Numbered from the stretch's first letter, positions 25,999-36,167 are shown. The stretch: DNA of 64,000 bases from CAWFGW01 sp963815495 (GCA_963815495.1 CAWFGW010000001.1:94708-158707), one strand, 5' to 3'. Program-made: numbers and translations. Notes: generated by a model not told the origin, from the letters alone.

Positions 25999-27843
25999 AT
26001 GAGAAAATTACTAGTAGGGTTATGTTTCTTATTGACGTTTTCACTTTTTGCTTCTGAAAATGTTCCTGCTTATACTGTTTTGACTGATGAAGTTCAAGAT
26101 GTATTTATTTATAAAAAAAGAATCGCAGTATTTCGAGATTCCCTTGAGAATTTGGCTTTTGATCAAATTTATAAAAGAAAAGAAAACCTGTTTACCTTGA
26201 GTAAACAACGGAATTTGATTAACAAGGATAAAGAAAGTACTTATTGGCTATATTTTGTGGTTGTAAATCACTCTAAAAATTCCAACTTTAGGTTGGAATT
26301 GTATGATTTTGACATAGATGAAATCACCTTTTTTTCTCCTCAAACCGATGGTACTGTTAAAGTTGAACATGCTGGTTTTTCACTTCCGTTTTATACTAGA
26401 ACTACCTATCATAAAAACCCCGGGTTTGATCTACAATTGGATTCGCAAGAAAAAAGAGAGGTGTTTCTTAAAATTAAATCTAAGCAAACCAATATTTTAA
26501 AACCTGTTGTAAGGCATTACCAAAGTTTTATTACTTATGGGTTGAAAGAATATTTAATTCTAGGTGTTTTTTATGGTTTAGTTTTACTCATTTTAATTTA
26601 TAATCTCATCTATTTTTTGATTTTAAGAGCTTTGCATTATCTCTATTATGTGTTATATGGTGGATGTTTGTTAATCTACTTGTTGACCCAAAATGGTATG
26701 GGGTTTCAGTTTCTATGGCCATCATATCCAGCACTCAACCCCTATATCGATTGTATAAGTTTATCTTTTAGTGTTGTGTTTTTACTGCTTTTTTGTAATA
26801 GTTATTTAAAATTAAAAGTATTTCACCCTCAATCTTATCGATTAGTATGGATTGCTATTTTGTTAAAAGTAGTATTGTTATTTACACAGTTGATTTATAA
26901 TGCTGATTTGGTTTATAACATGATCGATTTTTTATTTTTTCAACTTTGTTTTGCTTTTGGCATAATGGCTTATAGAGGGAAATACGAAAAAATCAAGTGG
27001 TTTTTAATGGCTTTCATCGTGTTTAATTCTTCCGTTTTTATATCAATGGGTGAAAGTTATGGGGTAATCTCTTCTAACATCTTATCAGTTTATTCACTTA
27101 ATATCGGATTACTTTTACAATTTGTTTTTTTCTCAATAGGGATAGCAGAATCGATAAGAGATAGTGATCGTGAAAAGCAAAAAGTACTAATCGAACTGTT
27201 GCAAATGAGGGAAAAGAATGAGGCTTTACGACTTACGGAGTTGAAAAGGCAGATGAATCCACATTTCATTTTTAATGCATTGAATTCTATTCAGAGTAAA
27301 ATACTGACGGATAAAAAAAATGAAGCATCTAAGTTTTTGATTTTATTTTCCAAACTCATTCGCAAGAACCTAGAAATTTCGGATGTTGAATTTATTACTC
27401 TTGACGAAGAGTTAAGTAATATTGAAGTGTATCTGGAAATTGAAAATATGCGATTAGGCGATTCGTTTAGCTATCATTTCGTTATAGATGACAATGTAGC
27501 TATTGACACAATTAAAATACCTACTTTTTTGATTCAGCCTTTAGTTGAGAACGCAATTTGGCATGGTCTAATGCCTTTAGAAACTGATAAAAAATTGTCA
27601 ATAGAGATAAAGAAAGAAGGTGCTTTTTTGAAAATTCGAATTATTGATAATGGTATTGGTATACAAAAGTCTCAAGCAATGAAAAGAGATAAATCATATC
27701 ATACCTCTAAGGGATTAGGTTTAATTGTAGAGCGACTAGAATTAATCAGTAAAAAATTAAATAAAAAAAATTCACTTCAGTTTTTAGATAATGATTTAGA
27801 TAAAAACTGTGGCACACAAGCACTTTTGACCCTTGAAATATGA
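25999..27843 (+). CDS. 7TMR-DISM sensor histidine kinase, LytS/YehU type
   Basis: 614 residues. Signal peptide (1-18), periplasmic 7TMR-DISM extracellular domain (about 30-180, with STYWLYFVVVNHSKNSNFRLE), seven membrane helices (about 187-385), a short coiled coil (KQKVLIELLQMREKNEALRL), then a His_kinase domain with phospho-acceptor His in MNPHFIFNALNSIQSKI, the N box QPLVENAIWHGLMP, and IDNGIGI. The extracellular domain type often binds carbohydrate-like ligands. Its stop overlaps the start of the response regulator by 4 bases, making a translationally coupled pair. Confidence 0.94.
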   Translation: MRKLLVGLCFLLTFSLFASENVPAYTVLTDEVQDVFIYKKRIAVFRDSLENLAFDQIYKRKENLFTLSKQRNLINKDKESTYWLYFVVVNHSKNSNFRLELYDFDIDEITFFSPQTDGTVKVEHAGFSLPFYTRTTYHKNPGFDLQLDSQEKREVFLKIKSKQTNILKPVVRHYQSFITYGLKEYLILGVFYGLVLLILIYNLIYFLILRALHYLYYVLYGGCLLIYLLTQNGMGFQFLWPSYPALNPYIDCISLSFSVVFLLLFCNSYLKLKVFHPQSYRLVWIAILLKVVLLFTQLIYNADLVYNMIDFLFFQLCFAFGIMAYRGKYEKIKWFLMAFIVFNSSVFISMGESYGVISSNILSVYSLNIGLLLQFVFFSIGIAESIRDSDREKQKVLIELLQMREKNEALRLTELKRQMNPHFIFNALNSIQSKILTDKKNEASKFLILFSKLIRKNLEISDVEFITLDEELSNIEVYLEIENMRLGDSFSYHFVIDDNVAIDTIKIPTFLIQPLVENAIWHGLMPLETDKKLSIEIKKEGAFLKIRIIDNGIGIQKSQAMKRDKSYHTSKGLGLIVERLELISKKLNKKNSLQFLDNDLDKNCGTQALLTLEI

Positions 27844-28586
27844 ATAAGATTTTTACGGCTATTATAATAGATGACGAAAAGGATGGAAGAGTAGTACTTC
27901 AATCACTGATACAAGAGCATTGTCCCGAGGTTGAAATAATAAAGTTATGTAACTCAGCACAGGAAGGGGTAGAGGCAATACATCAATTGACACCTGATAT
28001 TGTGTTTTTGGACATCAGTATGCCTCACATGAGTGGATTTTCGGTGTTAGATAAAGTGAAGGAGGTTAAGTTTAACCTTATTTTTGTTACAGCATATGAT
28101 GATTATGCATTAAAAGCAATAAAACATGCGGCTATAGATTATTTGTTAAAACCAGTCGATTACAATGAGCTGATAGTTGCAGTCAACCGATGTATTGAAA
28201 TAGATAATGCTTTAAATAGTGAAAAAATCACACACTTTATTGATTCATTGGCATCAGACCAGATAGAAAAGGTGATTTTACCCGTGAGGGAAGGTTATCT
28301 TTTTGTAAACGTTAAAGAAATTATACGGTGTGAGGCAAACAGTAACTACACAGTGCTGTATTTATTAGATGGTGAGAAACATATGATATCTAAAACATTG
28401 AAAGATTTTGAATCCCAGCTCTCGAATAAATCTTTTTTTAGAATTCATAAGTCTCATTTGATTAACCTATCCTACTTAAAAAAATATACGAAAGGTGATG
28501 GTGGTACAGTAACAATGGTTGATGATGCCGAACTTGATGTCTCGCGAAGGAATAAAGAAGAGTTTTTAAAAATGTTGAGCTTATAG
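27840..28586 (+). CDS. LytTR-family response regulator
   Basis: 248 residues. Receiver domain (1-120): acidic pocket IIDDEKDG, phospho-Asp in DIVFLDISMPHMSG, VTAYDDYA with Thr/Ser switch, and Lys in LLKPVDY. The C-terminal LytTR DNA-binding domain (about 145-245) shows VNVKEIIRCEANSNYTVLYL and FFRIHKSHLINL. Partner of the upstream kinase, 4-base overlap. LytTR proteins bind paired direct repeats; likely targets are the flanking secreted hydrolases, by inference from position only. Confidence 0.94.
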   Translation: MNKIFTAIIIDDEKDGRVVLQSLIQEHCPEVEIIKLCNSAQEGVEAIHQLTPDIVFLDISMPHMSGFSVLDKVKEVKFNLIFVTAYDDYALKAIKHAAIDYLLKPVDYNELIVAVNRCIEIDNALNSEKITHFIDSLASDQIEKVILPVREGYLFVNVKEIIRCEANSNYTVLYLLDGEKHMISKTLKDFESQLSNKSFFRIHKSHLINLSYLKKYTKGDGGTVTMVDDAELDVSRRNKEEFLKMLSL

Positions 28587-28731
28587 TTCTCCTATCACTA
28601 ATTAACTTCTACCGCTTACATTTCATTTCTTGCCGAAGAATCATTAGTAGTTTTTGGGTCTCTTTAAAAATTATTTTTGAAGCTGGGAACTCGATTTTAG
28701 CTTTCCCTTTTTTAAACTAAACCAAAATAAA

Positions 28732-31700
28732 ATGAAAAAGAGACTATTACTTTTTGGAGCCGCATTATTTATGCTCTTCAATGGTGCCATAGCACAATCA
28801 ACTATTATTAAAGGACTCACCGTTATAGTGGAGTTTGCCGATAAACCTTTTGTTGAATCAGAAGACTCCGTTGCTTTGATGATGAACCAAACTGATTTTT
28901 CTGGATGGGGAAATGAAGGGTCAGTTAAAGACTTCTTTTTTACGCAATCAAACGGTACAGTATTGATTACAAGTGAAGTAATACGAGTTGCTTTGCCCTA
29001 CAATAGAAATGCTTATTATGGCGATAATGCGACTCGGAAAGATATCTCAGATGTAGTAGATGCTATAAATGCTAAATACCCAACAGGGTTTAATAACCTT
29101 AGCCTTAAAGATGATAATTCACTTGTACACTTTCATTTATTAACGAAAGGTGGAGGTGGAGCATGGGCTTTTGGTCCACAGCCTGGGAGTAATACCATCA
29201 AAAACAATGGACAAAATGTGTTGGTTAAAACAGGTAATATCACCAACTATGACGCGAACGAACAACCACAACATAATACCATATGTCATGAAATGGGGCA
29301 TAATGTGATGGGGTGGCCCGATCACTATAATACCGCCTGGAGTAACTTGGGAAATTATGCAGTGATGGCTAGTGCTGGAAATAGAAAACAACCACAAATG
29401 ATTAACCCAGCTTTACGATTACAAAAAGGTTGGCTTAAGTCCATTAATATTCGTGATGAACAAAATTCTTATACAATAAAAGTTGGTTCAAATAACTATG
29501 ATACCGTATTTAAATACACTAATCCATTAAATTCAAAAGAATATTTATTGCTTTATCCGACTACCTATGGTAAATATTTTCAAAAATATCTTAGTACAAC
29601 AGCGGTAGCAGATCAAGGCTTGGCAATCTATTATGTAGATGAAGAAGGTGGTATGGATAAATCAGGAGTAAATACTGATTACAAAATTAAATTAATCACA
29701 GCAGACAACGTAGATGAATTACATAATGAAGATTTGAGGTTTGCATCAAATAACAATGATATTCGAGGAGATTTTAATGATTTATATGACAATGTGAAGA
29801 ATAGTTTTCCTGCAGGTACACCTTTCAGGTGGAAAGACGGTGGCGAGTTTGGGTTATATTTAAGTAATATCTCAGCACCCGGTGCTACTATGCGATTTAC
29901 AGTAGATTCTCGTGGTGGTAATAGACATTTGGTAACTTCGGACAAAAATGGAGACGTTTTTCCAAAAGGCGTAGTGAGAGAACTTACTCCAGTAACGTAT
30001 AGAATTAGACCAAATCCTGGTTATGAAATTAATACGGTAAAAGTAAATGGTGTGGTAACCACAGTAACTGGTAATACCTTCACTGTAGGAACAGGTATAA
30101 AACGCGTTGAAGTAAGCTACAAAAGAACGGCTGATCAAACACCTTTGCCTGCCCCATGGAAATCAGTACACATTGGTTCACAAACTCCAGCAGGTTTTAC
30201 TGCATTTGATTCGGATTCAAGCAGATTTTTGCTAGAATCTAACTCTGGAGACATTTGGGGTTCTAACGATAATTTTAGTTTTATCTATCAAAAAGTAGCT
30301 GGAGATGTTACTGTAATCGCAAGAATAACTTCTATGAGCCGAATTAACAATTGGAGTAAAGCTGGAGTTATGATTCGCGAAAGCTTGAGTTCGAATGCTG
30401 CCTATTCCATGTTGATGAAAACGCCAAGCAATCACTCAAGAGTACAACAAAGATCTGCTACTGGTGCAAATGCTACAGATAACCCAAATGGCATAGAAAA
30501 CCTTCATTATTATAATTTATATCGATGGTTTAAGGTAGAAAGAAAAGGAAATGTCATTACTAGTTATGTGTCTCGAAATAAAACGAGCTGGACAAAACTG
30601 GGCGAGCAAACTATAGAAATGGGTAATGAAGTGTATATAGGGTTGGCTGTAAGTGGACAAAATGAAAGTGAAGCAACCATTGCTCAATTTGAAAATGTAT
30701 CGGTAGTTAATCCAAATAAACAACCAACAGTGAGCTTTACCACACCAGTTGAAGGTAGCCATTTTTATCCTACTCCAGATTCTTTAACTGTAAAAGTAGA
30801 TGCCTTTGATACAGATGGTTACATCACTAAAGTTGAGTTTCGTGATAATCTTCATGGCTTGGTTGGTGTGGATTCTGTAGCACCATATAGTATGAATTTT
30901 GGTTTTGCTGAAGCGGGATTCTATTATATCTCAGCTACAGTAATAGATAATAGAGGAGATTATGGGTTTGCACTAACAAGTGTGACAATAGATGAGTGGC
31001 CTGTTAATGAAAAACCAGTAATTGCTATTACCTCATCTGCTGAGAATCAGACTTCCGTAGCTCCAGCAACTATTATCATTGACGCTGCGGCATATGATTC
31101 TGACGGCACAGTTGCCAAAGTTGATTTCTTTATGGGTAGTACATTGTTAGGTACGGATCACTCAGCTCCATATAATTTTGTGTGGAACAATGTGAGTGCA
31201 GGTACCTATAATATTGTAGGAAAAGTGACAGATAATCAAGGAGAATATAGCTATGATGTCATCTATGGTATAGTAGTTACAAACTCTGCAGCTAATATCA
31301 TTGGTTCAGTATGTGGATCCAATAACGCGACTTTAACCTATGAAGTGTCGCCATCTAAAAAGACAAATGCAACTGGCTTTAACTGGTGGTATACAGGTTC
31401 TTCCAATGGCATTATACCAGTAAGTGGTAATGCTTCAAAGGTTAACTTATATACAGGTAGTAATTTTAGCTCTGGACAGGTTTGTGTAGGAATAAATTAC
31501 AATGGAGCTCCTTGGTATGCTAATTATTGTGTGAATGTCGACAAATGTTCATCTGCCCGAGTAGGTGAGTTTGAAGCAGATGTAAGTAAAACAATTAGCT
31601 ATCCTAATCCATTTACTTCAGAAACAGTGATTCAGATTCCTGTAAAGACAGCTGCTGCTGAGGTTCAGGTGTATGATGCAAATGGCATCTTAATGTTATC

Positions 31701-31812
31701 TGGAAAGTCAACTGGAGAGTTTAGATTTGGAAATGAATTTGAATCAGGTATTTACTTAGTGAAAATTAGTTATAATGGAAAATCAGAAACGATAAAAGTC
31801 ATGAAACAATAA
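28732..31812 (+). CDS. secreted M6 metalloprotease with T9SS domain
   Basis: 1026 residues. Signal peptide 1-21 (FNGAIAQ). Peptidase M6 domain about 25-395 with zinc site H186-E187-x-x-H190 in TICHEMGHNVMGWPDHY, where the downstream Asp fits the third ligand. A laminin-G/DUF1349-like beta-sandwich follows (about 475-665: FSFIYQKVAGDVTVIARI, AGVMIRESLS), then two Ig-like repeats (about 670-765 and 768-855, each with a DSDG or DTDG turn: DAFDTDGYITKVEF, AAYDSDGTVAKVDF). A type A T9SS signal ends the protein (ISYPNPFTSETVIQI, GIYLVKISYNG). Extracellular protein degradation. 145 bases after the regulator gene. Confidence 0.92.
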   Translation: MKKRLLLFGAALFMLFNGAIAQSTIIKGLTVIVEFADKPFVESEDSVALMMNQTDFSGWGNEGSVKDFFFTQSNGTVLITSEVIRVALPYNRNAYYGDNATRKDISDVVDAINAKYPTGFNNLSLKDDNSLVHFHLLTKGGGGAWAFGPQPGSNTIKNNGQNVLVKTGNITNYDANEQPQHNTICHEMGHNVMGWPDHYNTAWSNLGNYAVMASAGNRKQPQMINPALRLQKGWLKSINIRDEQNSYTIKVGSNNYDTVFKYTNPLNSKEYLLLYPTTYGKYFQKYLSTTAVADQGLAIYYVDEEGGMDKSGVNTDYKIKLITADNVDELHNEDLRFASNNNDIRGDFNDLYDNVKNSFPAGTPFRWKDGGEFGLYLSNISAPGATMRFTVDSRGGNRHLVTSDKNGDVFPKGVVRELTPVTYRIRPNPGYEINTVKVNGVVTTVTGNTFTVGTGIKRVEVSYKRTADQTPLPAPWKSVHIGSQTPAGFTAFDSDSSRFLLESNSGDIWGSNDNFSFIYQKVAGDVTVIARITSMSRINNWSKAGVMIRESLSSNAAYSMLMKTPSNHSRVQQRSATGANATDNPNGIENLHYYNLYRWFKVERKGNVITSYVSRNKTSWTKLGEQTIEMGNEVYIGLAVSGQNESEATIAQFENVSVVNPNKQPTVSFTTPVEGSHFYPTPDSLTVKVDAFDTDGYITKVEFRDNLHGLVGVDSVAPYSMNFGFAEAGFYYISATVIDNRGDYGFALTSVTIDEWPVNEKPVIAITSSAENQTSVAPATIIIDAAAYDSDGTVAKVDFFMGSTLLGTDHSAPYNFVWNNVSAGTYNIVGKVTDNQGEYSYDVIYGIVVTNSAANIIGSVCGSNNATLTYEVSPSKKTNATGFNWWYTGSSNGIIPVSGNASKVNLYTGSNFSSGQVCVGINYNGAPWYANYCVNVDKCSSARVGEFEADVSKTISYPNPFTSETVIQIPVKTAAAEVQVYDANGILMLSGKSTGEFRFGNEFESGIYLVKISYNGKSETIKVMKQ

Positions 31813-31831
31813 CTTCAAAGAAGTTAAGTTA

Positions 31832-31869
31832 AAGAAAGCCACATCGAGAATTCTCGATGTGGCTTTCTT
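31832..31869 (+). terminator. 38-bp palindrome, M6 gene terminator
   Basis: A perfect 19-bp inverted repeat centred between 31850 and 31851 (half-site AAGAAAGCCACATCGAGAA), followed by ATTTTAAGG. It lies 20 bases after the M6 protease stop. The T tract is modest but the stem is very strong. Confidence 0.8.
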
Positions 31870-31925
31870 ATTTTAAGGCGTGAAATTTTATAATTAGAAA
31901 TTGTTGTAAAACATAGAAGAAAACA

Positions 31926-31955
31926 AAACCACTTCTGAGTAATCGGAAGTGGTTT
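31926..31955. repeat. 10-bp inverted repeat
   Basis: AAACCACTTC (31926-31935) and GAAGTGGTTT (31946-31955) are perfect inverse copies with a 10-base loop. It resembles a minus-strand terminator stem without a good T tract; no minus-strand gene ends here. Confidence 0.6.
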
Positions 31956-32241
31956 ATAGCTGATTGAAAGTACAGTTTCGATTTTTAATCGAAGAAATTG
32001 GTTTAAAGGCATTCTGTGAAAATGGGACTTAAACTATTTTGTTACCTGAACTTAAAAAAAGTATACGCTATTATTGCCAGAGAGTTGTATGGTGTAGTTT
32101 TTTTTATCCATTTTTCATGTTTTCCTTCATTATGATTTTTTTATACAATTAATAATTCAGTGAAAAATTTGAAATTAATTCATAAGATATCTGAATATAA
32201 ATGGTAACTTTTTTCTTAGGGATGAAAGTGGCTATAATAAA

Positions 32242-33225
32242 GTGAAACATAAAGATTCAAATCAGATTAAAGACAATGCTACCAAACCACATTTAAAAAA
32301 ATGGTGGATAGCCAGTGCTTTCTTATTCGGGGCGATAGGCATCGTTTTCTTAATGAAATACGAAGCCAAAGAAGAGGTGCTTCCGCCAAAAAAAATAAAA
32401 AAAGAAGAAATTTTTGTCTCTCAAGAAGTACGGGAGGGTGACAGAATTTTAGATACCATTCAGGATCTCATCATCTCGAGAGAAAAAGGGACACTAGAGG
32501 AAAAGGTGGAAACAAGAACATTCACGAAAGAAATAAAAGCCCCCGGCTCACCAAAAAATGAGTTGGAAAATAAGTTGACATCAAAAAAAGAAGAGAATTC
32601 AAAGCCCTTAAAAGAGAAGTCGACTACAACTATAAAGCATGAGGTTGTTGTAAAAAAAGACTCCCCAACAAACATAAAAAATCCAGAAAAACTTGATGTT
32701 GGTGATTCTTGCATAACAACGGTTATAAAAGCGAAGCCAACGATTTCACCTGCTTGTGAAGGGGAACGGAATGGTGGCTTTTACTTAGAAATTGAAGCTA
32801 TTTCTGGTGGTATATCACCCTACCACTATTCTTTTGATGGAGCTAAAGTAAGATTTGTAACACAAAATGGAATAAAATACGACAACCTTGCAGCGGGTAA
32901 TTATACACTTGTTTTAACTGATGCAGATAGTTGTGTGGATTCGGTTCTGATTGTAGTTAATGAAAAAGTGTGCATGGAAGAACGACAGTTTTCTTTTAAC
33001 CCCACTAAACAATCGCTTCGAATTACGTTACAACACTCGGGTGATGGGGTAGTTGAAATTCGATCTGAAACAGGTATGCGTGTGTATAAACAAGAAGTTC
33101 AAACAGCATTTGAATGGGATGGTCGTGATGACAATGGAAATGAGGTCGCTTCAGGAATTTATCATTTTGTAGTTCGATATTCCAATGGAATTCAAGAACA
33201 TGGTTTTATTACGGTGATTTATTAA
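32242..33225 (+). CDS. membrane-anchored protein with SprB-like repeat and FlgD-like end
   Basis: 327 residues from a GTG at 32242; no in-frame ATG fits. Short basic N-terminus, one membrane helix (about 21-41: WWIASAFLFGAIGIVFLMKY), then a long Lys/Glu/Pro-rich extended linker (about 42-150). A SprB-repeat-like domain follows (about 152-245: AISGGISPYHYSFDGA, NLAAGNYTLVLTDADSC) and a FlgD-Ig-like end (about 250-327: FEWDGRDDNGNEVASGIYHF). The N-in topology with a stalk across the periplasm resembles TonB or FtsN in shape only. Function unknown; surface or gliding-related by its modules. Confidence 0.75.
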   Translation: MKHKDSNQIKDNATKPHLKKWWIASAFLFGAIGIVFLMKYEAKEEVLPPKKIKKEEIFVSQEVREGDRILDTIQDLIISREKGTLEEKVETRTFTKEIKAPGSPKNELENKLTSKKEENSKPLKEKSTTTIKHEVVVKKDSPTNIKNPEKLDVGDSCITTVIKAKPTISPACEGERNGGFYLEIEAISGGISPYHYSFDGAKVRFVTQNGIKYDNLAAGNYTLVLTDADSCVDSVLIVVNEKVCMEERQFSFNPTKQSLRITLQHSGDGVVEIRSETGMRVYKQEVQTAFEWDGRDDNGNEVASGIYHFVVRYSNGIQEHGFITVIY

Positions 33226-33368
33226 ATCGATGTGAAAAAACAGATTAGTGACTTAGTGGTGCAATACAAATACATTTAGACAAAAGAGAGAGTTTTTACT
33301 TCTATAACTTTTCTCCCTCTGACTTTCTTACCAGTATTGATATCAATGTATCTTACCAGTAAAAGATA

Positions 33369-36167
33369 TTATTGAATAATAATTTTCTCTATTCTATTCG
33401 GAGTTTTTATAAAATAAATTCCCTCAGGTTGATTCATAATATTTATCTCCAACCCTTCACCTTTGCTAACAAAGGTGCCATGGATAGAATATACCTCCCA
33501 TTTAACCGATTGACTTAGCTTAAATTGACCATTGGCACTTGGGTTGGGATATATCGACAGCATTTGATTGTTAGCATCATTTTCCAGAGCAGTAATAGCT
33601 GATACAGTTACAGTAAAGTCATGCGATGATTGACAACCCGATGGCGTGGTGTAGTTGACTTTGTAAATACCGCTTTCGTTTAAGGAAATATTATTAACTA
33701 CCAATGATCTGGTTTCATCAGCAATACTATTGGGTCCAGTCCAACTCCATCCTTCAGTAGCTATGCCAGAAATATTCGATTGAGGTCCAAACCAAACTAC
33801 ATCTCCTTCTTTTACCGCTACTTCACTCACCTCATTCCAACCTTCGCTATTAACATTTACATAAGGAATTACATCACACGGTGAGTTGATGATAATGTTT
33901 CGTGTTGCAACACAACCATTTGGGTCAGTGTATGACACTTTATAAATACCTGCATTTTCAACTTGAATATTGGTTATCGTATTGTCTCTTTGGTTACTGG
34001 TGAAGGTGTTCGGACCTGTCCATAACCAACCAGGTGTGTTTTGTCCTTGTGTAGTGCTTGACTGGGGGCCCAACCTCACTGTGCCGCCTACATTTACCTC
34101 AATGGAATCAGTTTGATTCCATCCACCATTATTTATATTTACATAAGAAATAAGAGAGCAGGTTGGTTTTTTTGTGAAAGTAATTTTGTCAAGGTTAAAT
34201 CCTGCTTTTGTAATGTTAATTCTAAGAATATGTTCTCCTTTAATTAAGGATATTTCTTTTGTAAAAGTATTATAAGTGTTCCAGTCGTTACTAATAGGTA
34301 CAGTACTTTCTGCCAAAATGGTTGTTCCATTTAATTCTAGAGAAAGACTACCGCCACCATTCAATGAGGAGGTTAAAAATTCAGCACGATAAGTAGTAGT
34401 TTCGTTAATGGTCACCGTATATTCCAACCACTCGCCCACAGCAGTCCAACCTACTTTGTAACTACCAGTAGTGCCCTCAATATCAACCCCATCGGTTCTA
34501 TAGGCTGCACCATTATTAATGAGGTCGGCATCACTGTAACTCACTCCTTGTCCTCCTTTGTCATAATTTTCGGCTTCTAATATGCCTGGTATAGCAATCG
34601 GAATACCTGTGTAAGGTGCTTTTACTTCTGGATTAAGTACCCCAAACCGATACGACATCGTTTGTCCCTCAGCAGAAATTTCGGAGATTTTTAAACCACT
34701 ATTAGTGTTGTCATACCATTTAGCATTTGGTATAGAAGTGTCGTTAAAAGCGTTTTTGCTATTGGTATGAAAACAAGCCCCCGATTGTCTTGTCCAGTCG
34801 TTGTTGGCGTGCTCCAAATAAACTTCTCGTCTGCTGGCAGTGGAGCCACCATTGTCTTCATGTTGTACTTGCTGACTTTCATCCCGATCAATATGCCAGA
34901 TAGTGAGACCATTGTCTGGTATATTAGCGCTACGATTCGTTCTATGCCTCACATCGGTCAAGAAAAATTCAGCAGGGTTGTTGGGGTTGGTGTATTTATA
35001 GACTTTAAAGTCATCATGCTGTTCTGTTACTTCACCATTAAAATTGTTCACTTCAGTTGGGGTTAACCAGCCTGCGAGCATTCTAAAATATGGGTTAGGA
35101 ATAGTCGGGTTTTTTCCACCAGAACTAGCCATCACACAGAATCCACCAATGCCTCCATTTCCGCTTTCGTCTGTGTCATAAATATATAAATCAGGCCATT
35201 TGCATAACATGTGACCGTTTTCATGAATAGTAGTTCCGATGGTTAAGTTTGATCGTGCTGGTGAGGTGTTATAACTACCTGATCGAACGCCATCAGCTGT
35301 AAAGCCTGTATAACTACTGGCATGATACCACATTCCTTTTGACCATTCTTTTGCAGCACCAGTGTACATCATGTTGATGGCTGTGATTCTTCCATTCGTA
35401 GTATGGAGGGTTGAAAAGTCAAATCCTTGTTCATCAATCCAGTTGAGTGCAAGACCTAAAATTTCTCGGGCAGTACTTCCATAAGGACCATTATCATATT
35501 CTTCAAATGTTTTAGGTGCTCTAAAATAACCATACACCACACCCTCATAATCAACTAATCCCCCAGAAACATCATTGAAATATTGCTTAACAGAACCATT
35601 GTTTCCGTTGTAAGTGAAGTTGTTACTATTAAACATGTCATGGATAATGTTTTTAGGAACTTCTGCTGGTTCATCTGAAAAGTCGACAAGTATCACTAAG
35701 GTTTTGTATTTACCTTTTACAGCATAATCTCTAGTTTTAGCTCTTATTGAGGATTTATCATTTGAGTTTGGTTTTTCATCGTGTGAGTGAAAGCCTAGAC
35801 TTTCTTCATTATTCTCGATTTCTTCGTGTCTTTTTTCTTCAGAAATTTCAATATGTTTTTGTAAAGCACCATTTTTTGATCTTAAATTGTTTTTATCAGA
35901 GGTAGAACTATAGTGGATGCCTGTAGAGACTAAATCCCCATCTTCACCTAATTCTGCATAGCAAAGCCAACCGTCCTCATCGCGTACAAGTGTGTAGCCA
36001 TCAAGTGACTCGCCACGCATATAATATTCGTTACCAAAGAGTTTCACTTGTACTGTACTTCCGTCTGGTTGTGGAAAGTCCATAATGTCTCCGTTGTACT
36101 GAGCAGCAAAGGTTGTCCAACTAAATAAAATAGAGAGACAAGTCAGAATAAGTAATTTTGTTTTCAT
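33369..36167 (-). CDS. secreted M6 metalloprotease with CBM6 and T9SS domain
   Basis: 932 residues. Signal peptide 1-22. A propeptide-like N-terminal part (about 25-145, with GYTLVRDEDGWLCYAEL, typical before M6 domains) precedes the M6 catalytic domain (about 150-515), with zinc site H315-E316-x-x-H319 in TTIHENGHMLCKWPDLY. A CBM6-like module spans about 525-655 (GILEAENYDKGG, VGEWLEYTVTI). Two homologous modules of about 85 residues follow (about 657-745 and 747-835), each with YVN(I/V)N...GGW/EGW and GPQS...WTGPN. T9SS type A end: IYPNPSANGQFKLSQ, GIYFIKTPN. Minus strand, opposite to the first M6 gene. Confidence 0.92.
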   Translation of the reverse strand: MKTKLLILTCLSILFSWTTFAAQYNGDIMDFPQPDGSTVQVKLFGNEYYMRGESLDGYTLVRDEDGWLCYAELGEDGDLVSTGIHYSSTSDKNNLRSKNGALQKHIEISEEKRHEEIENNEESLGFHSHDEKPNSNDKSSIRAKTRDYAVKGKYKTLVILVDFSDEPAEVPKNIIHDMFNSNNFTYNGNNGSVKQYFNDVSGGLVDYEGVVYGYFRAPKTFEEYDNGPYGSTAREILGLALNWIDEQGFDFSTLHTTNGRITAINMMYTGAAKEWSKGMWYHASSYTGFTADGVRSGSYNTSPARSNLTIGTTIHENGHMLCKWPDLYIYDTDESGNGGIGGFCVMASSGGKNPTIPNPYFRMLAGWLTPTEVNNFNGEVTEQHDDFKVYKYTNPNNPAEFFLTDVRHRTNRSANIPDNGLTIWHIDRDESQQVQHEDNGGSTASRREVYLEHANNDWTRQSGACFHTNSKNAFNDTSIPNAKWYDNTNSGLKISEISAEGQTMSYRFGVLNPEVKAPYTGIPIAIPGILEAENYDKGGQGVSYSDADLINNGAAYRTDGVDIEGTTGSYKVGWTAVGEWLEYTVTINETTTYRAEFLTSSLNGGGSLSLELNGTTILAESTVPISNDWNTYNTFTKEISLIKGEHILRINITKAGFNLDKITFTKKPTCSLISYVNINNGGWNQTDSIEVNVGGTVRLGPQSSTTQGQNTPGWLWTGPNTFTSNQRDNTITNIQVENAGIYKVSYTDPNGCVATRNIIINSPCDVIPYVNVNSEGWNEVSEVAVKEGDVVWFGPQSNISGIATEGWSWTGPNSIADETRSLVVNNISLNESGIYKVNYTTPSGCQSSHDFTVTVSAITALENDANNQMLSIYPNPSANGQFKLSQSVKWEVYSIHGTFVSKGEGLEINIMNQPEGIYFIKTPNRIEKIIIQ

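Larger units (their letters stand above)
31813..32241. other. 429-base gap with hairpins only
   Basis: The gap holds the terminator palindrome at 31832-31869 and a second hairpin at 31926-31955. The remainder is AT-rich and I see no gene; a 62-residue minus-strand frame across both hairpins looks like a shadow. Confidence 0.6.

Noticed and set aside
31824..32012. 62-residue minus-strand ORF after the first M6 gene
   Set aside because: It spans the terminator palindrome and a second hairpin, has no recognisable features, and is best explained as chance.
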